61,802 bases of DNA, from assembly GCF_018613725.1 (NCBI RefSeq), contig NZ_JAGGPS010000031.1, positions 1-61,802 of the forward strand, given 5' to 3'. The translations under genes and the position numbers were made by a program. The notes beneath the pieces were generated by a model, which made no database searches, was not told the origin of the DNA, and saw only the letters and a list, made by a program, of their open reading frames with translations. Source of the stretch: Hymenobacter sp. ISL-91. Lineage in GTDB: Bacteria; Bacteroidota; Bacteroidia; Cytophagales; Hymenobacteraceae. Positions 18,781 to 27,902 of the stretch are shown piece by piece (within the stretch, counting starts at the first letter, position 1; each line of letters starts with the position of its first letter).

Positions 18781-21495
18781 TTACTTCTGCACCGAGATGT
18801 TGCGGATCATGAACTCGTTGCCGTTGATCACCTTCACGGTGTACATGCCGTTGGACAGGTTCGGGAGGTTGATGACCTCTACGGCGTTGTCGCGCACGGT
18901 GGCAGTGTGAACACGCTGACCCAGCATGTTGGTAATTTCTACCTGCAGGCCGTTTTTGGCCTTGGCACCGCGTACATCAAACGTGAGGCTGCCGGCAGTA
19001 GGGTTGGGGTAGATGTTGATAGCCTGCTGCAACGCCTGCGAAGTACCGGTGATGGCCGTAGCCGTTACGCTGATATCATCCACGTAGAGGTTGAACCGGT
19101 CGGCGGCGCTGATAGCGTGGAAACCGATGTAGTAGTTACCGGTGGTGGTAGGCGTAATGGCCTTTACCTGCCCGTCGTCGTTGCCGGCCACCGTGGTAGC
19201 GTAAGCAGCATTATTGATGTTGATATTGCGCCACAACAGGTTGGACTGTGCTGCTGGCGTAGTGGCGTTACCGTACTTCACTTCCAGACCCTCGGGGAAA
19301 GCAGCCAGCCCGGCCTTGTATTTAAACGTGAGCTGGTAAGAAGTGCCCGCCCGCAGGAACAGCGCCGGCGTAAAGAACCAGTCGTCGGCCGCGTTGGTTT
19401 CGCTGAACGAGTAACGCATGTGGTTCGGAGCCGAAGCCGGCGTACCGGTCGCTACAACACCCCAGACACTAGCATCGGTGTTGATGTTAGCCGTTGTAAT
19501 ACCGCAGGGCAGGGCACCAGCCGCTACACCGTCAAAGTTTTCAGTGTAAGGGAACGTGTTAACAATCGGTGGTTGACAGGTGGTCGTTACCCGTACCGGA
19601 CCTACCAAGTCGCTCTGGAGGGTAGCGCTGCAGTTAGTGCGGATGTACACGTCGTAAGCCGTCGTGCCCATCAGCCCGGTGATGGTGTAGGGCGATGCCG
19701 TGGTAGTTACGGTAGTGCCAGCCGAAGCAGGGTTGAAACCAGCCGGGCCGTAGATGATGCTGTAGCCAGTGGCGCCGGTGGCGGGAGTGAACGTAATGGT
19801 AGCCGTAGTAGGCGTGCTGGTTGCTGCCAGTGCCGTTGGCGTGGCGCAGGCCACAGTTCCAATGGTGGCTTCCAGGGCCAAGCGGGTTCTTAGCGGAGTA
19901 GTGTTAACTAGCGTCCAAGCACCGGTGGCAGTCTTAAAATAGAAAGTGCCGGGCCGTAGCGGGTCCTCCACCTGATAAGCCAGAGCCGGATTGGTAGCCA
20001 GCTCTTTTATTCCAACGAAAAAGTCGCCGCTCACAGCAACATCCGGAATGGCTACCGTGACTGTGCCAGCCTCTGCGGTCCGCGTCTGAGTAGGCGAGGT
20101 ATAGAGGATAGCACCGGGCGTACCATTGGCGCCGGTGGCGTCGAGCAATACAATCTGGTAAGTCGATACGTTGTCTGCGCTAGCCGCGAAAGTTGGCTTC
20201 ACGGCAGACACCGTGGTGGGCTTGGTAATGCTGAACTTGGTAGCCAGAATACCATCGGCACTGCCTACACCCACACCAGCAGCGAAAAGCGGCGCAGCTG
20301 GGTCAATATAAGACAGGCGGTTGTTGCTCACGTTCTGCGAGGCCACAGCCGAGTTGTTCGTGTTGAGGTCGTCGGCAGGAACGGTTACAGTTACTGTATT
20401 GGTGCCGTTAGCGGTCAGCGGATAAGCCGTGAAGGTTACTGTTGTCGACTGATCCGTGGCCAGTGAGGCCACCGTCTGCACATTGGTAAACGTGTTGGCG
20501 CCGCTCACGGTCAGCGTAACCGGAATGTTGGTGAGTGTACCACCGCTATTGTTGGTAACAACCGCCTGCACGGTATGGGGCGAGTTGAACTCGCGGGTCA
20601 GTTGGCCCAGCGTGAATACCGAGCGCACGGCCACATCGTTGGCGAGCGCCACGAATGGGTTGAAGCGGTAAGTGCGCCCCAAGTCGGGAGTCGTAGTGGA
20701 CCGGAAGTTATGAGTGAAGGTTCCGTAAGTGCCGGTAATAAAAGAAGTCGTGCTCCAAGCAGCGGTTGAGGCATTTCTCGCTCCCAATACCGTTTGCCCC
20801 GTGGCCGAACCCGAACCCTTGATGCCCACGTTGGGGAACCGGGCACCAGCCGTACCAGTGCCCGCCACGGCGGTGCCGTACACAAACTCTACCCGGTTGC
20901 TGGTTTCGTAGAGCTTCACCTGGAAATTGAAGCTGGCGTACTGCGTGGCGGCGGCATCAGTGCCGGTGCCAGCTTTGTCGCTCACGTTCTTCCACTGAAT
21001 TGTGCAGACGCGGTTGGGTGCCGTGCCCGTCGTAGCTACCCGATACTCTGCGCCCCCAGCCGCCGTACCCGCAATCAGGTCGATGTTGAAGGGCATCAGG
21101 ATGTTGGTGTTGGCCGAGTTAGTGCTCGTCAGCGGATCGGTAGCCGTGCTGTTCTGGTCCTGCGTAATAAACAGGTCTGCTGCCGAAGGAGCCACATCGC
21201 CCAGCCGGATAGCGCCGTTAGTATTGAGTACGAAGTTCGTAAAGCTCTGGCCATTAAAGCTAAAGGTGAAGCCAATGGGCGTAGCCGCCGAGTTAGCATC
21301 GTCGGTATTGGCCGTGGTAATGATGTTACCAGTTGCGAGCAGGTCGGTATAAGTGCCACCCACGTTGGTGGTGTTGGCAACATTATAGTTTAGGCTCTGG
21401 GCGTGGGCGGCACCGGTAGCCAGCCCCAGCAGGCCCAGCAGGGCCAGCTTGCGCCAGGCTTTGGTGGTACGGCCCGTAGTGTAGATTTTTGTCAT
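18781..21495 (-). CDS. T9SS-secreted multidomain surface protein
   Basis: A 904-residue cargo protein. Its parts in order are: a signal peptide ending GAAHAQ; a beta-rich N-terminal domain; a CARDB-like Ig domain near residues 295-390 (TVQAVVTNNSGGTLTNIPVT); a fibronectin type III domain near 545-640; a choice-of-anchor-like jelly-roll region near 645-800 (PYTENFDG, ADDWFFTPALFL); and a type A sorting domain (INIYPNPTAGSLTFDV) ending NISVQK. PorU would remove this last domain. Such proteins act as surface adhesins or exoproteins; no catalytic motif is seen. It has its own strong terminator, and its promoter region is shared with the divergent DUF2520 gene. Confidence 0.85.
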   Translation of the reverse strand: MTKIYTTGRTTKAWRKLALLGLLGLATGAAHAQSLNYNVANTTNVGGTYTDLLATGNIITTANTDDANSAATPIGFTFSFNGQSFTNFVLNTNGAIRLGDVAPSAADLFITQDQNSTATDPLTSTNSANTNILMPFNIDLIAGTAAGGAEYRVATTGTAPNRVCTIQWKNVSDKAGTGTDAAATQYASFNFQVKLYETSNRVEFVYGTAVAGTGTAGARFPNVGIKGSGSATGQTVLGARNASTAAWSTTSFITGTYGTFTHNFRSTTTPDLGRTYRFNPFVALANDVAVRSVFTLGQLTREFNSPHTVQAVVTNNSGGTLTNIPVTLTVSGANTFTNVQTVASLATDQSTTVTFTAYPLTANGTNTVTVTVPADDLNTNNSAVASQNVSNNRLSYIDPAAPLFAAGVGVGSADGILATKFSITKPTTVSAVKPTFAASADNVSTYQIVLLDATGANGTPGAILYTSPTQTRTAEAGTVTVAIPDVAVSGDFFVGIKELATNPALAYQVEDPLRPGTFYFKTATGAWTLVNTTPLRTRLALEATIGTVACATPTALAATSTPTTATITFTPATGATGYSIIYGPAGFNPASAGTTVTTTASPYTITGLMGTTAYDVYIRTNCSATLQSDLVGPVRVTTTCQPPIVNTFPYTENFDGVAAGALPCGITTANINTDASVWGVVATGTPASAPNHMRYSFSETNAADDWFFTPALFLRAGTSYQLTFKYKAGLAAFPEGLEVKYGNATTPAAQSNLLWRNININNAAYATTVAGNDDGQVKAITPTTTGNYYIGFHAISAADRFNLYVDDISVTATAITGTSQALQQAINIYPNPTAGSLTFDVRGAKAKNGLQVEITNMLGQRVHTATVRDNAVEVINLPNLSNGMYTVKVINGNEFMIRNISVQK

Positions 21496-21676
21496 GGATA
21501 GTGAGAAAAAGGGGTGAAGAAGTGAAGTAAGAAGAACGCAAACAATGGCTCTATTCGTAGAGCGTATGGCATTTGCATCGGCAATATGCCAAATTAAATA
21601 TCATTTTTTGCATCATTTCGCTGCAAGTATTTCAAAAAGGAATGGTTGGAGTTGTTAAACAGGCAGTTTTATAGTC

Positions 21677-22519
21677 ATGACATTAACAGACCGCACCCCC
21701 CTTCGGATTGTGCTGCTTGGGGCCGGCCGGGTGGCCACCCACCTGGCCCCGGCTTTGGCCGCTGCCGGCCACGCGGTAGTAGGCCTCTGGAGCCGCAGCC
21801 CCGAATCGGGGGCGGCGCTGGCCTCCCGGCTGCCGGTGCCGGCCACCGTAGCCAGCAGCCTGCAGCACCTGCCCGCCGCCGACGTATACCTGCTCACGCT
21901 GCCCGATGCGGTTGTGCCCGACGTGCTGGCGGCGGCTTGCTTTCCGGTAGGGGCGTTGGTGGCGCACACAGCCGGGGCGCTGCCGCTCTCCCTGTTTGCA
22001 CCTTATCAGGGGCGGCTGCGGGGCGGCGTGTTTTATCCGCTCCAAACTTTTGGGCCGGGCCGCGCAATTGCCTGGGCAAGTGTGCCGCTGTGCCTGGAAG
22101 GCACCGATGCGGCCGCGCTGGCCATCCTGCACCAGCTTGCCACTTCGCTAAGCTCCGACGTGCGGGAGCTGGACTCGGCCCGGCGGTTGCAGCTGCATGT
22201 GGCGGCCGTGTGGGTCAGCAACTTTCCCAACCACCTGTTGGGCATCGGGCGCGAGCTACTGGAGGGTGCGGGGCTGCCGTGGGAGCTACTGCACCCGCTC
22301 ATCCGCGAAACGCTGGACAAAGCGCTGGCCCAGCCGCCCTTCGCGGCCCAAACCGGCCCGGCCGTGCGCCACGATGATGCCACGCTGGCCCACCACGCGG
22401 CCGCGCTGGCCGCCCGGCCGCGCTGGCAGCAGCTCTACCAGCAGCTCACGGCCAGCATTCAGGCCACAGCCGAGCCGCTGCCAGCTGCGGCAAACAATGC
22501 GCCGGGGTTGCGGCTTTGA
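21677..22519 (+). CDS. Rossmann-fold and DUF2520 domain protein
   Basis: A 280-residue protein. The N-terminal NAD(P)-type Rossmann domain contains VLLGAGRVATHLAPAL, followed by a helical DUF2520 domain (RRLQLHVAAVWVSNFPNHL, LIRETLDKALAQPP). It resembles pyrroline-5-carboxylate reductase and 6-phosphogluconate dehydrogenase in build. The substrate is unknown. The ATG at 21677 starts right before the fold. It precedes ferredoxin, iscX and kdsC-like genes on the same strand. Confidence 0.85.
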   Translation: MTLTDRTPLRIVLLGAGRVATHLAPALAAAGHAVVGLWSRSPESGAALASRLPVPATVASSLQHLPAADVYLLTLPDAVVPDVLAAACFPVGALVAHTAGALPLSLFAPYQGRLRGGVFYPLQTFGPGRAIAWASVPLCLEGTDAAALAILHQLATSLSSDVRELDSARRLQLHVAAVWVSNFPNHLLGIGRELLEGAGLPWELLHPLIRETLDKALAQPPFAAQTGPAVRHDDATLAHHAAALAARPRWQQLYQQLTASIQATAEPLPAAANNAPGLRL

Positions 22520-22545
22520 TTCGGGGGGGTACGTCCGTACCTTTG
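22515..22545 (+). promoter_or_regulatory. full Bacteroidota promoter of the ferredoxin gene
   Basis: A -33 TTTG at 22515-22518 and a -7 TACCTTTG at 22538-22545 are separated by 19 nt, matching the Bacteroidota consensus spacing. It overlaps the stop of the DUF2520 gene and lies 37 bp upstream of the ferredoxin start. Confidence 0.8.
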
Positions 22546-22582
22546 CCCCTTCGTTTTTGCCTTGTGTACCTAGCCTTTCGCC

Positions 22583-22912
22583 GTGAAAGCCATCAATATT
22601 ACGTTTACCTTCCAGGACGGCCAGCCCGACCAGACACACGTGGCCGCCGAGGGCGAATCGGTGCTGGACGTAGCCCTCAACAACAACATTCAGCTGCAGC
22701 ACAACTGCGGCGGCGTGTGCGGGTGCAGCACCTGCCACGTATACATTGAGCAGGGCGAGAACGACCTGCCCGAAATTTCCGACGCCGAGGAGGACTTTAT
22801 CGACCGGGCCGAAAACCCCCGCATCAACTCGCGCCTGGCCTGCCAGTGCGTGGTGCAGGGGGCTTCCGACCTGGTAGTGCGCATTCCGCCCCAGCACTTC
22901 CTCGGCCACTAG
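22583..22912 (+). CDS. fdx: adrenodoxin-type [2Fe-2S] ferredoxin
   Basis: A 109-residue electron carrier. Cluster ligands follow the ISC ferredoxin pattern: C42-x5-C48-x2-C51 within NCGGVCGCSTC, and C87 in RLACQC. Two further Cys (C46, C89) are extra. An acidic stretch (EISDAEEDFIDRAE) is typical of the partner-binding face. GTG at 22583 is the start, since no in-frame ATG fits. The next gene is iscX, which supports a role in iron-sulfur cluster assembly, although iscS, iscU and hscAB are not in the window. Confidence 0.9.
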   Translation: MKAINITFTFQDGQPDQTHVAAEGESVLDVALNNNIQLQHNCGGVCGCSTCHVYIEQGENDLPEISDAEEDFIDRAENPRINSRLACQCVVQGASDLVVRIPPQHFLGH

Positions 22913-23019
22913 TTTTTAGTACTGCGGAAGAGCGTGAACTGGCGGCCGGCCAACTGTTTCGGTAGCCCCGCCAGCCCTTTTACCTTCGGTCCGTATCTCC
23001 AAATCAGCCTTTTCTGACT

Positions 23020-23256
23020 ATGAATCATTTCGAGCCCCCGATTAAGTGGAGCGACCACGAAGACGTGGCCATTGCCCTGTATGAGAAGTTTGGCGACGAA
23101 TTTGGGGAGGCCAAAATCTACCGCATCCGGTTTACCGAGTTGCTGGATTGGGTGCTGAGCCTGCCCAATTTCGAAGGCACCCGCGAGCAGGCCAATGAAG
23201 GCCACTTGGAGCAGATTCAGGCCAAGTGGGTGTACGAGTGGCGCGACAACCAATAG
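23020..23256 (+). CDS. iscX: iron-sulfur assembly protein IscX
   Basis: A 78-residue acidic protein that matches IscX (YfhJ) along its whole length: WSDHEDVAIALYEKF near the start, IRFTELLDWVLSLPNF in the middle, ANEGHLEQIQAKWVYEW at the end. IscX binds iron and the cysteine desulfurase IscS and tunes cluster assembly. It lies 107 bp after the ferredoxin gene, the classical neighbour. Confidence 0.9.
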   Translation: MNHFEPPIKWSDHEDVAIALYEKFGDEFGEAKIYRIRFTELLDWVLSLPNFEGTREQANEGHLEQIQAKWVYEWRDNQ

Positions 23257-23345
23257 GTCGTTCTGCGCCGGCAGTTCCGCCGTTTTTTCTTCAGTAGCTG
23301 CCCGGCAACCCGGCCGGTGCGCTTCTGTGCTATGTATAGTAAGGT

Positions 23346-23846
23346 ATGTTTATGTCGTCAGAACTCGATTTACAAGCAATAAAGGTGTTTGTGCTGGACG
23401 TGGACGGGGTGCTGACTGATGGCACCCTGCTGGCCTTTAACTCGGGCGAGCAGGTGCGCGCCTTCCACATCCGCGACGGTTACGCCATCCGGCACGCGTT
23501 GCGCCAGGGCTACCGGGTGGCCGTTATTTCGGGCCGCGAAGAGCAGGGCGTCCGCAAGCGGCTGGAGTCGCTTGATGTGCGCGACATTTACCTGGGAGTT
23601 GATGACAAGATGAAAATCTTCAACAATTACCTCAACACTTACCACCTCGAAACGACCAGCATTGCCTACATGGGCGACGATATGCCTGATTTGGAGGTAA
23701 TGCGCCGCTGCGCCGTAGCGGCCTGCCCGGCCGATGCCGCCACCGATGTGCAGGCCATTAGCAACTACGTGGCCCGGCTGCCCGGCGGGCACGGTGCCGT
23801 GCGCGAGTTGATAGAGGCCGTGATGAAGGTGCAGGGAACCTGGTAA
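23346..23846 (+). CDS. kdsC: KdsC-like HAD phosphatase
   Basis: A 166-residue protein of the short HAD class without a cap domain. HAD motif I is FVLDVDGVLTDGTL, motif II is in AVISGREEQGV, motif III involves the Lys of DDKMK, and motif IV is YMGDDMPDLEVM. This is the pattern of 3-deoxy-D-manno-octulosonate 8-phosphate phosphatase, which makes Kdo for lipopolysaccharide. ATG codons at 23346 and 23352 are both possible starts. Other KdsC-like phosphatases exist, so the exact substrate is inferred. Confidence 0.87.
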   Translation: MFMSSELDLQAIKVFVLDVDGVLTDGTLLAFNSGEQVRAFHIRDGYAIRHALRQGYRVAVISGREEQGVRKRLESLDVRDIYLGVDDKMKIFNNYLNTYHLETTSIAYMGDDMPDLEVMRRCAVAACPADAATDVQAISNYVARLPGGHGAVRELIEAVMKVQGTW

Positions 23847-23937
23847 GCCGCTCCGATTGCCGGTTGTGTTGAAGCTGAAGAAGTTATAAATGCCCTAAAC
23901 ATAAAGTGCCTGTAACCTCCGGCCGGCTTCATTAAGC

Positions 23938-23972
23938 AAATGCCTTTCCTGATTTTTGGGAGAGGCATTTTT
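23938..23972 (+). terminator. intrinsic terminator after kdsC
   Basis: A 12-bp stem (23938-23949 with 23959-23970, one G-U pair) is followed directly by a T run. It ends the kdsC transcript before the UbiA gene. Confidence 0.75.
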
Positions 23973-24033
23973 GTAACCTTTCGGGTTGGCTGGACCATCT
24001 TTGTGCTTCTTATTTGCCCCTTCGGCTCCAGCT

Positions 24034-24984
24034 ATGCTTTTCCGCCCGCCCCTGTTTGCCCCCGACGCCACTGCGCCCGGCACTGCCGGCCCGGCTGGCA
24101 GCAACAGCAGTAACAGCAGCGGTAGTAGCTGGCGGCAGCTGGCCCGGCTGGTGCGCCTGCCCAACCTGCTGATTATGGCCCTGTGTATGCTGCTGGTGCG
24201 CGCCTGCCTGCTGCTGCCCCAGGCACCTTGGCGCCAGGTAGTTGCCCCGGGGTTTGCGCTGCTGCTGCTGGCGGCTCTGTGCATCGGGGCGGCTGGCTAC
24301 ATCATCAACGACTACTACGATGTCAAGATTGATGCCATCAACCGGCCGGGGCGGCTGGTGGTGGGGCGCGGCATCAACCGGCGGCACGCCATGCTGGCCC
24401 ATCTGCTGCTGTCGGGGCTGGGCGTGGGGCTGGGGGCGCTGCTCTCGCCGCTGCTGGGGCTCGTGAACCTGGGCTCGGCGCTGCTGCTGTGGGGCTACTC
24501 GGCCCGGTTTAAGCGGGTGGCGCTGGTGGGCAACGTAAGCATTGCCACCCTCACGGCGGCGCTGGTGCTGCTGCCCGAGCTGCAGCTGCACACCGGCCGC
24601 TCGGCGGTGTGGGGCTACGCGCTGGCTGCGTTTATGCTCACGCTGGTGCGCGAAATTGTGAAAGACGTGGAGGACATGCGCGGCGACGCCCAGCACGAGT
24701 GCCGCACGCTGCCGCTGGTGTGGGGCGTGCCGCGCACGAAGTGGGTAGCCGGCTTTTTTCTGGCCTGTTTGCTGCTGTTGGTGGCCGGAGCCGTGTTCAA
24801 TGCCCTGTTCATGAGCTACCGCTACGGGCTGGGCCTATGGTTGCTGCTGCTGGTGCTGGCCCCGTTGCTGGCACTGGCCGCCGCCCTGCGCCGCGCCGAC
24901 CAACGGCAACATTTTGCCCGGCTTAGCACTTGGTGCAAACTCATTATGCTGGCCGGGGTATTCTCGATGCTCGGCCTGGGCTGA
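24034..24984 (+). CDS. UbiA family prenyltransferase
   Basis: A 316-residue membrane enzyme with about eight to nine helices. The Asp-rich prenyl-diphosphate motif is INDYYDVKIDAINRPGR (about residues 89-105), and the second Asp motif is EIVKDVEDMRGD. It transfers a polyprenyl chain to an acceptor. Bacteroidota homologues are often annotated as geranylgeranylglycerol-phosphate transferases, but the acceptor cannot be read here. The ATG at 24034 is chosen, with a CATCTTTG -7-like element at 23996-24003 upstream. Confidence 0.87.
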   Translation: MLFRPPLFAPDATAPGTAGPAGSNSSNSSGSSWRQLARLVRLPNLLIMALCMLLVRACLLLPQAPWRQVVAPGFALLLLAALCIGAAGYIINDYYDVKIDAINRPGRLVVGRGINRRHAMLAHLLLSGLGVGLGALLSPLLGLVNLGSALLLWGYSARFKRVALVGNVSIATLTAALVLLPELQLHTGRSAVWGYALAAFMLTLVREIVKDVEDMRGDAQHECRTLPLVWGVPRTKWVAGFFLACLLLLVAGAVFNALFMSYRYGLGLWLLLLVLAPLLALAAALRRADQRQHFARLSTWCKLIMLAGVFSMLGLG

Positions 24985-25117
24985 AAGTGTGGGCAACCGC
25001 GGCCGCAACTGCTGCGTTAGCAAAGGCCACCGCCCGATTTGTGCGGCCGCCCGTTGTGGCTGCGCTGCCAACGGGGGCTCTTCCTCTCACTTTCCTTTTT
25101 ATTCCGGCCATCACTGT

Positions 25118-26392
25118 ATGCGCTTCCTCTACCCGTTGCTGGCGCTAAGCGCGCTGGCTACCCCGGCTGCTTTGGCGCAGTCAACGCCTTCCGATTCGGC
25201 CGCTCCTTTGCTGGCTTCGGCTGCTCCCATTGTTTCGGCCGAAGCCACCACCGAGCCCGCAGGCGCGCCGGTGGGCCTCAACCGCGCCCTGGCCCCGGCT
25301 ACTACCACCAAAATCCGACTCACGCCCTCCGACCCCGACAAGCCGAGCTTTCTGCCGGTGCCCATTGCCTTTTATCAGCAGGAAACCGGTTTTGCCGGCG
25401 GCGTGGCCATTCTGCCGGTGTGGCGCTTCGGCACCGACACCACGGTGCGCAAGTCGAACGCCCGCCTGATTGCCTGGATTTCGCAGAAAAAGCAGACCAC
25501 CGTGCAGCTCACGCACACCATTTTCACCAAGGAAGAAAAGTTCTTTTTCTCGGGCGAATTGAGCTACTTCGACCTGGCTTTTAAGTACTACGGCCGCGGC
25601 AACGACACCGATGAGGACGTGTATTCCAACATTCAGTACCCGCTGTGGGTGTTTGATGAGAAGGCGCTGGTGAAAGTAAAGCCCAACCTGTTTGTGGGCC
25701 TGCGCTACCGCCTCACCGACCTGGGTACCGTCAAGCTCAAGGAAGATGGTGACGACGAGGCCACGGCCAGTTCTTACTTCACCATCCCGGCCGAGCAGCG
25801 CGGCGGCTACACCACCTCAGGGGTGGGCCCGGCGCTGCTCTACGACAGCCGCGACAACGTGCTGGCCACGTACACCGGTAATTTTGTGGATGCGCACGTG
25901 CTGTTTGCCGGCAAGGGCCTGGGCAGCGACTACAAATTCACCCGTTACATGGTGGACGCGCGCCATTTCAACCCGCTGTTCGGCTCCAACAACACCATTC
26001 TGGCACTGCAGTTTCTGGGCCAGTACCACACCGGCGACGTGCCGTTCCGCGAGTGGGGCGGCATGGGCGCTACGCTCGGCGGCTCGCTTTACAACAACGC
26101 CTACCTGATGCGCGGCATTTACGAAGGCCGCTACCGCGACCGGCAGTTTACTACGGCCCAGGCCGAAATCCGCCAGAAGCTGTTTTGGCGGATTGACGGG
26201 GCCGTGTTCGGGGCCGTGGGCCAGGTGGCGCCGAACCTCGACGATTACACTGTAGACGGGCTGCGCTACGCCGGTGGTGCCGGCCTGCGCTTCCGCTTCA
26301 ACCGCCGCGACCGGCTCAACATCCGCCTCGACTACGGGGTGGGTTCGGGCGGAAACTCGGGTATCATCTTCGCGGTAGGCGAGGCATTCTAG
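25118..26392 (+). CDS. BamA/TamA-like outer-membrane barrel protein
   Basis: A 424-residue protein with a signal peptide ending PAALAQ. From about residue 85 it consists of alternating beta-strands of an Omp85/surface-antigen barrel (FAGGVAILPVW, TSGVGPALLYDSRDNVLATYTG, GGAGLRFRFNRRDRLNIRLDYG) and ends in GEAF with a terminal Phe, as BAM substrates do. No POTRA domain is evident, so it is a short member, closer to patatin-associated or D15-only barrels than to BamA. The ATG at 25118 gives the signal peptide; the longer frame from 24914 does not. Confidence 0.85.
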   Translation: MRFLYPLLALSALATPAALAQSTPSDSAAPLLASAAPIVSAEATTEPAGAPVGLNRALAPATTTKIRLTPSDPDKPSFLPVPIAFYQQETGFAGGVAILPVWRFGTDTTVRKSNARLIAWISQKKQTTVQLTHTIFTKEEKFFFSGELSYFDLAFKYYGRGNDTDEDVYSNIQYPLWVFDEKALVKVKPNLFVGLRYRLTDLGTVKLKEDGDDEATASSYFTIPAEQRGGYTTSGVGPALLYDSRDNVLATYTGNFVDAHVLFAGKGLGSDYKFTRYMVDARHFNPLFGSNNTILALQFLGQYHTGDVPFREWGGMGATLGGSLYNNAYLMRGIYEGRYRDRQFTTAQAEIRQKLFWRIDGAVFGAVGQVAPNLDDYTVDGLRYAGGAGLRFRFNRRDRLNIRLDYGVGSGGNSGIIFAVGEAF

Positions 26393-26414
26393 TCGCTCTC
26401 AGTAGCTGGCTATT

Positions 26415-26472
26415 AAGCTGCAGGTTGCAAGCGCCATCGGGCGGTTTGCAGTCTGCAGCTTTTGCTTTTTTG
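26415..26472 (+). terminator. intrinsic terminator after the barrel gene
   Basis: A near-perfect 16-nt stem (26415-26430 with 26446-26461) is followed by TTTGCTTTTTTGG. It separates the barrel gene from the glycosyltransferase gene. Confidence 0.75.
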
Positions 26473-26550
26473 GCCTTTTAAGCTCGTCAGTAGGGCTTTT
26501 GGCCGGTTTAAGCGCCAACTGTCCACCGCGTGCTGCGTAAGAAGCAGCCC

Positions 26551-27729
26551 ATGGAATACGCCACTCCGCACCGGTTTCACTCGGCCCACCCCAACAACAC
26601 GGCGCTGCCCTTTTCGGTCTGGAGCCACCTGCCGCCCCCTTCCCCGACTTTAAGGGCTACCGTCATCATTCCGGCCAAGGATGAGGCCGACTCATTGGCT
26701 GCTACACTGGCGGCGCTAGCGGCCCAAACCAACGAGCAGGGCCAGCCGTTGCCGCCTGGCTTTTTCGAAGTGCTGGTGCTGGCCAACAACTGCACCGACC
26801 ATACGGCGGCCGTAGTGCAGGCCTTTGCTGCCACCCACCCGACGCTGGCCCTGCACGTAGCCGAGTTGACGTTGCCGCCCGCCGAGGCGCACGTAGGCCG
26901 GGCCCGCCGTCTGCTCATGGATGAGGCCGCCTACCGCCTGGAGCTGGCCGGCCAGCCCCGCGCCGCCATCATCAGCACCGATGCCGATACCCGTGTAGCC
27001 CCCGACTGGCTGGCCGCCACGTTCCGGGAGCTGGCGCTGGGTGTAGATGCCGTGGCTGGCCGCATTTTAATGGAGGAAAGCCGCCGCACCTGCCCCGTGC
27101 GCCGCTGCCAGCTGCAGGATGCCACCTACCAGTTGCTACGGGTTCAGCTCGAAACCCAACTCGACCCCCAGCCCCACGACCCCTGGCCCCGCCACCACCA
27201 GCACTTCGGGGCCAGCCTGGCCGTTACGGTGGCTGCTTACCGGCAGGTGGGTGGGCTGCCCGTAGTGCCGTATCTGGAGGATGAGGCCCTTTATCAGACT
27301 CTGCTGCGTCATGATTTACAGGTACGGCACAGCCCGGCCGTGCGCGTATTTACCTCGGGCCGGCAGCAGGGGCGGGTGGCGGTTGGCCTCTCGTGGCAGC
27401 TGCGCGAGTGGGCCCGGCTGGGCCAGCAGCAACTATTGGTTTCTAACCCGGCCACCCTGGTGCAGGAGTTGAAGCTGCGCCGCCAGTTACGCCAGCACTG
27501 GCAACTGGCCTGGAGTAGCGAAGCGTTTGAGCAAGTAGTTTCCGGATTGGAAGAAGTGCCGGCCGAGCTGCTGGCCGCGCCCCTAGGCTACGCCACTTTC
27601 GGCGCCTATTGGGAGTGGGCGCGGCCGCAGTTGTTGCCGTCCGGTGCAGAGGATCAGGTACCACTGGCGCTGGCCATCACCATCCTGCGCACCGAGCTGG
27701 CGCGTGTGCCAGCGCTGGTTCATGGGTAG
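26551..27729 (+). CDS. family 2 glycosyltransferase
   Basis: A 392-residue GT-A fold enzyme. The N-terminal nucleotide-binding strand is TVIIPAKDEADSL, and the metal-binding DxD motif lies in IISTDADTRVAPDWL. HHQHFGASLAV and YLEDEALYQTLL fit the acceptor site and catalytic acid region. No membrane helices are evident. The ATG at 26551 is preferred over a GTG at 26530. It converges on the NodS-like methyltransferase and PIG-L deacetylase genes, and with the acyl-CoA-dehydrogenase-like gene forms what looks like one functional cassette. Confidence 0.87.
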   Translation: MEYATPHRFHSAHPNNTALPFSVWSHLPPPSPTLRATVIIPAKDEADSLAATLAALAAQTNEQGQPLPPGFFEVLVLANNCTDHTAAVVQAFAATHPTLALHVAELTLPPAEAHVGRARRLLMDEAAYRLELAGQPRAAIISTDADTRVAPDWLAATFRELALGVDAVAGRILMEESRRTCPVRRCQLQDATYQLLRVQLETQLDPQPHDPWPRHHQHFGASLAVTVAAYRQVGGLPVVPYLEDEALYQTLLRHDLQVRHSPAVRVFTSGRQQGRVAVGLSWQLREWARLGQQQLLVSNPATLVQELKLRRQLRQHWQLAWSSEAFEQVVSGLEEVPAELLAAPLGYATFGAYWEWARPQLLPSGAEDQVPLALAITILRTELARVPALVHG

Positions 27730-27742
27730 CATATGAACGTTA

Positions 27743-27772
27743 TTCAGAGGGCAGCGAAGCATGACGTTAAAC
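27743..27772. repeat. decayed family A repeat fragment
   Basis: The stretch contains CGTTATTCAGAGGGCAGCG followed by AAGCATGACGTT, a mutated half of the family A palindrome seen at 45881. Confidence 0.45.
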
Positions 27773-27801
27773 TGATTACTGCTGTCACGCAGTGGTTTTG
27801 T

Positions 27802-27869
27802 TGAAGTACTTCCAGGGAATAGTAGCGCGAACTTTGTAGTTCGCGCTACTATTCCCTGGAAGTACTTCA
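27802..27869. terminator. perfect 32-bp palindrome between converging genes
   Basis: Arms of 32 nt (27802-27833 and 27838-27869) are exactly complementary around a 4-nt TTGT loop. It sits between the converging glycosyltransferase and methyltransferase genes and can end transcripts from both sides. Its core, TAGCGCGAACTTTGTAGTTC, recurs at 37305, which marks it as a member of a dispersed family (D). Confidence 0.8.
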
Positions 27870-27902
27870 GCTGATTAGTTGCTAAGCTAAAGTCCTATCC
27901 AG

